Origin: Mesaphorura yosii
Taxonomy: Eukaryota; Arthropoda; Collembola; Poduromorpha; Tullbergiidae
Length of the DNA stretch: 22,968 nt
Assembly: GCA_009869945.1 (NCBI GenBank)
Contig: WIXG01000758.1
Coordinates: forward strand, 1-22,968
Direction: 5' to 3'
Below are positions 10,387-18,914 of this stretch, in pieces; positions within the stretch are counted from its first letter, which is position 1; every line of letters starts with the position of its first letter. The notes under the pieces are model-generated. The model made no database searches and was not told the DNA's origin. It saw nothing but the letters and a program-made list of their open reading frames with translations. Both the position numbers and the translations under genes were made by a program.

Positions 10387-10474
10387 CTTGGCCTTGGCCT
10401 TTGTCTTCGGCGTTCTTATCAGTGATTTCAATTTCTTATCTCATTTTCGGCCGCGTCCGGCACCGAATTTCATC
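10387..10474 (-). other. CMIP: CMIP-like 5' UTR portion of exon 1, with upstream acceptor
   Basis: On the minus strand, CTATTTCAG|GATG forms a good 3' splice site with the exon starting at 10474. A noncoding first exon therefore probably lies further right, in the divergent spacer. The 88 nt before the start codon contain a short upstream ORF. I could not pin down the upstream exon or its donor. Confidence 0.55.
10441..10473 (-). promoter_or_regulatory. Upstream ORF in the CMIP-like leader
   Basis: A 10-codon ORF, MKFGAGRGRK followed by TGA, begins one base after the predicted acceptor. It is in the same frame as the main coding sequence, separated from it by the TGA and 18 further codons. 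If the acceptor is used as predicted, ribosomes meet this AUG first, so it could damp translation of the main ORF. Readthrough of the UGA would join it to the main protein. There is no evidence that this happens. Confidence 0.45.
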
Positions 10475-10570
10475 CTGAAATAGAAAGCACACACTTTAAT
10501 TCAACACAAGCCAGCACTTCATCGACTTTGGCCGCGGCCAGTTTCTGATCCGGCGTGTGCTCCGCGCTAA

Positions 10571-10593
10571 TTTCTTTTCTTTTCTTTTCTTTC
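10571..10593. repeat. (TTTTC)n microsatellite
   Basis: Four copies of the 5-bp unit, about 100 bp upstream of the predicted CMIP-like acceptor. On the minus strand it is purine-rich, so it is not the polypyrimidine tract of that acceptor. Confidence 0.8.
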
Positions 10594-12137
10594 ACATGCC
10601 TGCTTGGAATCAATTCTGAATTGTTTATGAGGTCTTCAACGGGCACATAACGTGAAACGCATAACGCATTGGGACTGGGATGGGAAGCGTTTCAAGCGCT
10701 CGCCTGGGACAAAAGAACTGGGCGTGAGCGTTTGAGTTGAGAATTCGGTCGGTCGCAGGTCGTTTAATGGAGTTCTAAGTTGTAATGCTTGGTGCATGCC
10801 TTACTTTATACCCTGCCTTTGTGCAGTGGACGATCTCTTAATAAAATATTAATGCAACGATTATGGCCATAGCTCCTTGACATGCTTCCTATTCCTTAAT
10901 AGAAATATTTCATGAACCGTGCCGTAAACTCGATGCTTGGCTGCTTCGCTGGCCGTTTGCGTTCCGGGTTCGTGTTCTCGTTTGTTCGAAATCCCGTTTG
11001 GCCAAAATCTTCCAAGTCCATGCAGCTTATTAGTTTAATTAAATCATAGGACCATTGACCAACTTTATTTTGTAATCGTGCACGGACTTCTGACGTCATT
11101 CGAGAAGTCAAAGACGTAAACGAATTCCTCAAAACAAGCAGGCAAACTGCGACTGCGACTGTCAACAAATCAGCTTTGCTGGGTGTCCTGCGACTGCAAT
11201 CGAGTATCGAGTCGATTAATGATTAAATGCGTACAGACGTGACTCACAGAACACATGACTCATTAGGCTCATTACTGGCCCGCTGGTCGAATTTGGAGTG
11301 CAGGACGGCAAAGACAAATTAAAAAAATCCACAAATTACCGCGTGTAATTGTCAATTACTGAATGAAACCAGGCTCCGACTTCCCCAGCGAACTTCCAGC
11401 ACGAGAAATTCAAAATTGCCAATTAGTCGAAAACAAAACCAATCAAATTGTCTTCATTTTACAATTTTATCACGGTCACCTTGACTAATTCACTAATTGG
11501 CCGTGAAGCAGCAGTTTAGCATTTAGCACAAGTTTTTAATCACGCAGTCACTAGTAGGAATAGTTTCACTTATCACAAATTATGAATTTCTGATCAGGAT
11601 CTCGACTGACCGACCCACATTGTCAGTTGTCACTGCTCACTGCAGTAAACTTCAACTTCAGTACGTCGTGAGAGTCCACGTCCACATGATCGTTCCGCGT
11701 CTCGAACCTCGAATGTGGATGTTGGCTGCACCACGACTCGCGAATGACTGAAGTGGGTTCTGCTTTCTCAGTGCGTAGTAGTTGTAGTTTAGATTAGTTT
11801 AGCAGTTGCTGTGCTGTCTAAACTCAAACCCAAACACTAAACATACTGAACACGGAATACGGGAACCGAAGAGTGCGTTGCAACCGAAAACTGCAAGCAA
11901 GCAGTCCGTCTGCTCAAAATTAAAATCCACAATCCACGCTTTACGCTTGCCGCTTGCCCTGACCGATCCAGGAACAGAATTCGTGACAAATTGGCGATTA
12001 GCGATTTCTGACTGGATTTCTGCTAAATTCTGCTCGATTCGCTCGGGCACAATAAAAATTATTAAAGTCGGCAGCCGCGTTCGGACTACTTTGCTTTATG
12101 TTTAATTCTTTGGGTTTGGCTTTGGCTTCTCGCGTCA

Positions 12138-12154
12138 TCAGGCGTGACGCCTGA
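12138..12154. promoter_or_regulatory. 17-bp palindrome with TGACG/CGTCA half-sites
   Basis: TCAGGCGT-G-ACGCCTGA is a perfect 8-bp inverted repeat around one base. GCGTCA lies just before it (12132-12137) and TGACGC lies within it (12145-12150). These words resemble CRE/bZIP half-sites. It lies in the divergent spacer, about 1.7 kb from the nearer annotated exon (10474) and about 3.5 kb from the other CDS. A regulatory role is only a guess. Confidence 0.3.
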
Positions 12155-12223
12155 CGGCGAGTCAGGCGGCGAGTCCGGCCAGGCAGGCAGGAAAACAAAA
12201 CCCGTCGAGACCCACAAAGTGTA

Positions 12224-12244
12224 CAAAGCAAAGCAAAGCAAAAG
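12224..12244. repeat. (CAAAG)n microsatellite
   Basis: About four copies, the last imperfect, in the divergent spacer. Confidence 0.75.
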
Positions 12245-13306
12245 CAACGGATGCTGTGTCATTTCCAGTGAATTTTGCACTGCTTTATCGGAATAAGAAT
12301 ACATCAGGCCAAGGCAAAGCCAAAGCGAAAGGCAGCTTCGACGATTGATGATATGCTTCGCATTGCCTTTGGTTTAAATCACTCCCGAATTATTCAGCAT
12401 CACACCACGACTGACGACTGGCTACGACCGCATCAGCATTCGCGATTCGCGTTGATGACGCTTGTAAATTGCAAACTGCTGACGTACTTGAATTGACTTT
12501 GAATTGACTTGGCTTGACTTGTCCTGTGATTTGTGATTGATTTTGCGCTGGCTTGGCTTTTCTGATGACCCGGCCGTGGTCGACTCGTGGTATAATTTAT
12601 TCGTAAGGCATTGCATTCCCAGTTTTTGTCCAACAGGACTGGGCTCATCGAGCTTGAGCTCGAGCTGCTAATTAATGTGAAACATCAGCGCCAGAGGGAA
12701 CCGCGACTCGGAGCCGAGCCGGGCAGGGCGAGCGACGGCAGGAGTGTAAAATTAGTCGCAAATCTTTTTGCAAACTTGCACCTGCAAATCCATAATAATA
12801 ATCTATTTCAGCATGCTCGTAGCGCTCCTGTTTTTTCAGGCATTGCAAAAGTGCAAATAAGCTTGTCAATTCTCAGTCAATTCCTGATAAGACAAGCAGG
12901 ATGCAGGCTGAGGCTCGCATTCTAATTCTCTTGTTTGGTCTGCAATGTTTGTTGTTTGCTTTTAGTCTCAGTTTTTGATTTCGTATCAGGCAACAGGCTC
13001 ACAGACCGTTCTGCTGTCTCTTCGTTCATTTTGCATGCACAGTTTTCAAGGTCAGTCCGAGGCTGAACACTTGACACGATGCGATGCGACTGGACTAAAA
13101 GTAACAAGAACAATTGACTAATTGTAATTGCGCCGTTGTTGTCCCATCTGGCTGGCATTGACACGTGCAGTGACCATTGCTGATGCTGATTGGCATTGTT
13201 TTGCGTCCGTCCAACTTTCGCATTTAATCGTATCGCAAAAATACAGAATACAGGATGTTTATTTTCGCGAGCCGTCGCAAGTAGCAAATTGCAAATTCAT
13301 ATTATG

Positions 13307-13335
13307 CGAGTCACTAGTCACTAATCACTAGTCAC
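13307..13335. repeat. (TCACTAG)n short tandem repeat
   Basis: About four degenerate copies of a 7-bp unit (gtcactagtcactaatcac...). It is intergenic. Confidence 0.7.
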
Positions 13336-14205
13336 GAGTGCAGACACAGCCAACTACAAGTTAACGCAACAGGCTAGTGCCAAGTACAAAAATATTTGCC
13401 TGCCTGCCATGCCGTACCGTTTTCATTACATCACATCGCATTGCTAAAATGTTACTTTGGTGTTTTCGTGTATCGTGTTTTCGCGTTCGCAACGCGAATG
13501 GTGAACCTCACATCAAGTCACATTCCTTTTCCCGTACCCGTGCCCCGTGCGTTCATTTCATAACAAAAACGCGTTCACGAGTGCGAAAACAAAAACACGA
13601 CTCAGGCACGGGCACGATACTCGAAATTATCGTTTTGTATGTACGCATGCCGTATTTACGTTTGTGCTGCTATTTGCAAAATGCCAACTAAATTGCAAAG
13701 CGTGGCTCGTTCGCTAAAGTGGCTCTATTTACGAATGGTTTACGTGTATAAATAATATAAAATATAAATAGCTTCTGGTCTGGTTTATGACCCCCGTGCC
13801 CGTTCCAAGGCTGGCGCTAATGCTGGTGCGCTTCTTTTGGCGAGCCGTGCTGAGTGCTGAATGCTGCCGCTGATGTGTTGACCATTTGCCTGGCCTGATG
13901 TACAGCCAAGTCAAGCCAATCCACTCTGTCTGGTACCAGACACCATCGCTATAGAGCCAGTCTGAGATGAGGTGGGGGTTTCTGCATCTGCAAGCAGCAG
14001 GCGTATTTTTTGTCCACGTCGTCTCGATTCAGTTCACAACACGCCTCGGCATAAAAGCACACATTTTGCTGTAGGCCTGTAGAAAGAAAACAAAAACAAA
14101 CCAGCATAGCTAAGTACCAGTGCCAAGCCTGTCTGTCTGTAAACACTACTAAGCAGTCACGTAACGCAATTCGTAAACAGAACGACTGAATACTACTAAG
14201 CAATG

Positions 14206-14559
14206 GCTGTGCCTCATTCAGTATTCAGTTTCTCCTTAACGCTGTAACACTTGGCTTGAATTTGCTTGACCGTGCCGTGCGTAGAAATCGAAGAAGGAAA
14301 GGTTTGTGATTAATTTTGGCAATATTTCCCATCACCATCACCAATCGCCATTTGTCGTTAGTATAGTAACCTCACTCAAGTGTTGTGATATTGAATCCGT
14401 GCTTGGAAGTGGAAAAATAGTTTAATCAATCAGATTGCACGCTGGGAGTGGACAATCTGTTCAATTCGGGTTCCTGCTGGTGCTAATTCCAATTGCTAAT
14501 CGAGCTGATCTGGTCTTACGAGAAGGATTTCACGATTTTCCTAAAGCTGGAAGCAAACG
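14206..14559 (+). other. Candidate 5' leader exon of the FRAT-like gene
   Basis: This stretch contains no ATG in 354 nt, although several would be expected by chance. It ends at a good donor, AAACG|GTGAGC (intron from 14560). Repeated ATTCAGT initiator-like words at about 14216-14230 could mark the transcription start. Splicing to the acceptor at 15648-15650 would remove 1,091 bp and put the leader directly before the FRAT-like start codon. This is inference from composition and splice sites only. Confidence 0.35.
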
Positions 14560-15650
14560 GTGAGCATTGCATAATCATTATTCAGTAAATAAGGTGCCCA
14601 TCGCATTGGCTATCACAAATCATTGTTAGAGACGTCCGCACAGTCCGCAGATCTGGATTCCGTAGGTATTTTTGGTAAAACATTTCGCTAATTCGAATAC
14701 CCGAGCAAGCTGTCCATGTCAAGTCTGGTTTCATGCTGATACTTTTCCACACCCTAAACACTTATATTACTAACTAATTGCTCATCAGTTAGCATTGAAA
14801 TGAGCATTTAGCATTATTAACAACCAGAAAACTGCCTATGGTACAGGTCTCACATTCTAAATAGAAGATACGTAAACCACACGTTCCATTACTGCATCCA
14901 GAATTCAGCGTCCAAAGTCCATAGTCACATTACATCCTTACCCTTTAGTGTTTAGCAATTCCACTGGAGTTGTAGCCTAAAGACTTACTTACTTTGTTGT
15001 AATACTACCCAAAAGTCATGGCCACAGTCATGCCACGCCATTGCCATTGCTAAGCATTAAGTATATAGTCTGGTGGCGAAATTTTTTGCTGATCGGGCGA
15101 AGCTGAACCAAGGCCACAGGACCAATGTCTTTTACTTCAATTCTTCTTTCGCATACTCACTCAGTGGTCACGTTCTCGTTCTCTCTCTTGCTCGAGCCTG
15201 CTCCAGTGTGGAGTGGGTTACAATTCTAGTAGTGCCGTGCTATTATTATTGTAGACAAGGAGTGTTTGTACACAATGCACGACGGAGCCAAGCCTGTCTG
15301 GAGCATGTGACTCTGACGAAGCCTGGCAAACACAAGATATAGCAAATGTACCAGTACCAGTACAGACCAAAAACTCGCTGTCGTTGTCGTTTAGTTTAGC
15401 AGCACCTGAAACCTTGTCGTTGTCGGTCGCTTAATTACCTAAGACTATAGACTAAGAGCGGATGACTTGATTCAAGGTTGGCTGAGCTCAGAGCTCATGA
15501 ATCAAGAATTACTCACGTCACTGCAAATTGAGCGAATTAGAGATGTGTCCGTGTCAGTGCAAACAGTAATCTAATCAACCTAAATACTAAATACTCCTGG
15601 AATTACGAATACGAATTACCATACTGAACTGTGATTTTTATGCGTTTCAG
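14560..15650 (+). other. Putative leader intron of the FRAT-like gene
   Basis: The proposed donor is GTGAGC at 14560 and the acceptor is TTTCAG ending at 15650, after a moderately pyrimidine-rich stretch. No gene is visible inside. The acceptor is convincing; the pairing with this donor is a guess. Confidence 0.35.
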
Positions 15651-15661
15651 ACTCCGTGTCC

Positions 15662-16546
15662 ATGATTTCCAAAATGCCTGGCAAAGACTCTACAGACTTC
15701 GTCCCCGTCCCATTGAATTTTACTCACGCAAACCTGTACGACTTTACCAACCTAAACTTTGAGGATGGCTGCGCGTACTTCATCAACCGGACGGGGACCG
15801 AACTGACTGGCAAGTACGCGAGGAGCAGGAGCGGGTCGGAGAGTGGGGGTTGTGTGACGAGGGGCCGGACGAGAAACGTGAGTTTCAACGAAACGCTACC
15901 GCCTGAGAATACAAACTCGAACGCGAACTCCAAGGAGGAAGAGGAGGACGCGGTTTCGGTGCAGAGTTCTTCGGACTTCGACGCTGACGACGTAGAAGTG
16001 GACATGACCGACGTCGACAGGCTCGTGCTGCGAATACGCGAGCAGTTGAGCATGGATCCAAGCTACTCGTCTCGCTCCAGCTTCTGGACGACGGCCACGG
16101 GCACGACGACGGACGAAGACAGCAATCAGAGCTCCTGCAGCACCGGTGCGGGCGCCGGAATCAGAAGAGCAGTCCGCCCAGCGTCATGGAAGCGTAAATC
16201 GTCGTCGAATTACACACACACGCACCGGTCTTTGGCCACGATTCAGAGACACAAAACCTGTCAACACCAGCACCGTTGGTGGACGTCAAAATCCCTGCAC
16301 GACCTCTCCTCGTCGGCTGATGCCAGCCACAACGACGCCTATCATGTCCTGCAAGAACTGATAGAGTCTGGAGGCCTGATTAAGGAAGCGGTGCGCCGTA
16401 TCAAGAAGAAAGCAGTGCATTTATCGGCAGCAGCAGCCGCAACGGCGGCGACTGCCGCAAGTATTTTGAATCCTAATCCTAATCTAGATCCTAATTACGA
16501 AAATGGGTGCATGGCGATGGACGAGAATTTTCCATTTTCAGCCTAA
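15662..16546 (+). CDS. FRAT: FRAT/GBP-type GSK-3-binding protein homologue
   Basis: A 294-residue protein ending at TAA (16544-16546). Two blocks seen in vertebrate FRAT1 are present in the same order. The first is an acidic stretch KEEEED (91-96) followed by TDVDRLVLRIREQLSMD (116-132), compared with EVDRLVAQIGETLQLD in FRAT1. The second is the GSK-3-binding helix, HVLQELIESGGLIKEAVRR (228-246), compared with RLLQQLVLSGNLIKEAVRR in the FRATtide region. FRAT proteins bind GSK-3 and compete with Axin, which favours beta-catenin stability. The rest is disordered: Ser/Thr-rich 134-163, a basic His-rich 168-206, and an alanine run 256-267. The start is uncertain. Met1 has a weak context (gtccATG), while Met5 (15674, aaaATG) has a better one and gives MPGKDS. 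The acceptor ending at 15650 places the start close to the 5' end of this exon, so upstream coding exons cannot be fully excluded. All of the visible coding sequence is in one exon. Confidence 0.85.
   Translation: MISKMPGKDSTDFVPVPLNFTHANLYDFTNLNFEDGCAYFINRTGTELTGKYARSRSGSESGGCVTRGRTRNVSFNETLPPENTNSNANSKEEEEDAVSVQSSSDFDADDVEVDMTDVDRLVLRIREQLSMDPSYSSRSSFWTTATGTTTDEDSNQSSCSTGAGAGIRRAVRPASWKRKSSSNYTHTHRSLATIQRHKTCQHQHRWWTSKSLHDLSSSADASHNDAYHVLQELIESGGLIKEAVRRIKKKAVHLSAAAAATAATAASILNPNPNLDPNYENGCMAMDENFPFSA
16331..16414 (+). other. FRATtide-like GSK-3-binding segment
   Basis: Residues 224-251 of the FRAT-like protein. In the 23-residue core I count 14 identities to the vertebrate sequence, including an unbroken LIKEAVRR. 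In the known GSK-3/FRATtide structure this region is helical and docks on the kinase C-lobe at the site used by Axin. Confidence 0.85.
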
Positions 16547-16790
16547 TGCTAGAATGCCAGCGCCATCGCGCAATAAATGAATTCCTTGTTCGTGTAGTGT
16601 AGTAGTATTTATAGATCACGATCACGTTTGTAGCATTTTGTACCAGATTAAAGATTCTGATCTCGCATTTGTAAATCTTGTCCTTGTTATGTATTTAAAT
16701 CCGTCTCCTTCGACTTGTGAACATGTAAACTCGAATATGAATACGAATCCTGAAATGACGACGTAATAAATACGAGTGTAAATATAATTG
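16547..16790 (+). terminator. FRAT-like 3' UTR with polyadenylation signals
   Basis: AATAAA occurs at 16572-16577, only 25 bp after the stop, and again at 16765-16770 in an AU-rich context. The second is the more likely major signal. The exact cleavage site cannot be read from sequence. Confidence 0.55.
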
Positions 16791-18620
16791 CAACCCAGCT
16801 GCTTAATTTAGCCAAGCATTTTGCATTTGCGCTTTTGCGTCATTCGCCATCGCCATTTCTGTTCTCTCTTCTCTCATTTCATGGCCTTACGCGACGCCCA
16901 ATTAAGAAACCCGACGTAGAAGTTTCGTTGAACTTCATTTCAGTGACGTGTTCACGTAAACAACAACAGTGAGCCTTGCGGTTGTTGTTGTTTGTGTAAC
17001 ACTCTAAGCCATTAACATTAACCATGCATACCAGCATACCAGCACAGCCAAGACGAAGCCAAGAAATGAGGAAGTGCAAGTCACAAACAGTCAAGAATCA
17101 AGAAGAAACCGTGCACGTCAAGTCAAGCCAGGGCAAAGGAAGATTTTCTGTTGTGGTTGAGCAAAACATCAACACTGGCCTGGCCGGCCAGTGCAGTAGC
17201 TCAAGGCAATGTTAATATTAATCACTGTTACGGCTACTGCTACACTAATGCTAATGCTGATCGCGATTGGTGATTGTTCATTCATTCTCTGCGTACGTGG
17301 CGTGGACTATTCGTACGAGTGCTTATAAACTGTAAACGGTTTGTTTACAGCCGTAAACTGCCGCATTCTACATTGGCATTTGGCGCCTGGCAATAAATAA
17401 CATTTGAACAGAAAGTTATTGAACTGCATCGCATGGCTCGGCTCGGCCGGCATCGACAATCGACTGCGTCACTGCACGAGGCGGCTGCTGAGACAAGAGG
17501 ACGTGACACAAAACTGCACTTCTGTCCAGTGACTCCAGTGAGCAGGGTCGAAGGACTTGGGCGACTTGAGAGCCTGCAATGCACTTTACCTTGCTGTGAA
17601 TTGCAATTGGCATTGGCGATACGTGACTGATACGGTGATTGAGTGATTGTATGAGTATTTTCCCGAGAAGAGATTATAGCTAGCATACGCAAATTAATAA
17701 AGAAAACGAATAAATTAAGGAAGGTGGCTATAATGAACCTGAACATGGCTTTGTAAATGCTAAGCATTATGACATGCATCTCGTCCCATACTTAACTACA
17801 ACTAAACTGTTCACATAGTGTCAAGACAAAACCAAGTATGATTGAACCAAGTAAGTACCAAGTTTCCGACACTCGGGACCACTTTTTGTGAACTCAGCAT
17901 AGTCAACCATGAGGGTCTTTATCCGAATTGTTCTGAAGGACTACTGATCTGTTCCGATTTGTGCTGGGAAGGAATAATTGTGTGCTAATTACTTAATTTA
18001 GCATAGTTGATGGTTGATTGTAAATAATTAATAAGGAATAAATAGATTGGAGTTGCAGTGCAATAAATTGGATTTTGGCGTTGGCGTCTTGGTCTTGGTT
18101 TTTTTTTGCAATTAATTCGCATGCAGTGAAGTGACGGGGACACGGAGGCGGGTAGCGGGGAGGGGGGCCGTCACGAAAAAGAACAAAGAGACGACATACC
18201 GACCAAAGACACCGCCGCGCCGCGGCTTTTGCACATTGCATTTGAAGAATCCGTTTCATTTCCTTTCCGAGATTAGCCGAAGGCATGCACGAGTGCAGTG
18301 CAGGAATTGCAAAACGTAAACTGTTTATGTTTAATTAACTGATGGACTACGTTACGTATTTAATCCTATAAGGCCAAACTGAAATTTAGTGGACAGTGAG
18401 TACACAATTCATTGGATTTGTGTTAACTGATAACGAGTGCAATCTACCAAAGCTGAAGTCACAAGTCAAGCCAGTATCAAATCTTGGGAGCAAGCCCAAC
18501 TCTTCAATTGTAGAATACAGTTAATCCAATAGCATGCAAATGCGGTAATTAAGGTACGTGTTTAGTTAATTACTTCAGTTTGTTGTGATTGTAATTAATT
18601 ACGGTCGCAATGAATTTGTA
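16771..18620. other. Intergenic spacer, no gene seen
   Basis: Lies between the FRAT-like gene and the RING gene, which point the same way. It holds no ORF with recognisable features. A short perfect hairpin CTGTAAAC-ggttt-GTTTACAG is at 17330-17350. Otherwise it is AT-rich sequence with degenerate short repeats. Confidence 0.6.
17330..17350. repeat. Short perfect inverted repeat
   Basis: Eight-base arms CTGTAAAC and GTTTACAG with a 5-nt loop. More GTAAAC-type words flank it. It is too short to assign a role. Confidence 0.5.
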
Positions 18621-18771
18621 TTTATATATTAGTGCCACGTTTTAGTTTCGCCGGTCAAGTTAATGTCTTAGAAGTCAGTAATTTCGAAATTCGGTTTCAG
18701 TTCCAAAGCAAAACTCCTGCCATCTGCCAATATTCGTCTAGTCTGACTAGTTCTTAATTAACCCGACTAAG
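18620..18771 (+). promoter_or_regulatory. Candidate promoter and 5' leader exon of the RING gene
   Basis: A TATA-like stretch (TTTATATATT, 18621-18630) lies about 145 bp upstream of an excellent donor, GTAAGT, at 18772. A transcript starting about 30 bp after the TATA-like box would carry a minimal uORF, ATG TCT TAG (18663-18671). A TCAGT initiator-like word at about 18698-18702 would instead exclude it. The start site is not resolved. Confidence 0.35.
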
Positions 18772-18885
18772 GTAAGTTAATTAAACCTCTACAGTACACT
18801 GAACTACTCCGGTGGAGAAACACGTCAATTCTCAATTGTAATTTTAAACTTTAAAATAACTTGACATTGACTTTTCTGTTTTAAG
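18772..18885 (+). other. 5' UTR intron of the RING gene
   Basis: A 114-bp intron with donor GTAAGT and a pyrimidine-rich acceptor TTTTCTGTTTTAAG ending at 18885. It leaves 29 nt of leader before the start codon in the second exon. Confidence 0.6.
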
Positions 18886-18914
18886 TTTCGCCGGTTCCAA
18901 TCTCTCTTGCCAAG

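Larger units (their letters stand above)
10475..14205. other. Divergent intergenic spacer, no gene seen
   Basis: This is the left part of the space between the minus-strand CMIP-like gene and the plus-strand FRAT-like gene. It should contain the CMIP-like first exon and promoter, but no TATA/initiator pair stands out. A GTGAGC donor-like site on the minus strand at 11640-11635 is one untested candidate. Simple repeats occur: (TTTTC)n at 10571-10593, (CAAAG)n at 12224-12244 and (TCACTAG)n at 13307-13335. All ORFs here are short and without motifs. Confidence 0.6.

Noticed and set aside
10387..10431. Longer CMIP-like start at a TTG (10431)
   Set aside because: TTG is not a normal nuclear start, and the ATG at 10386 has a strong Kozak context.
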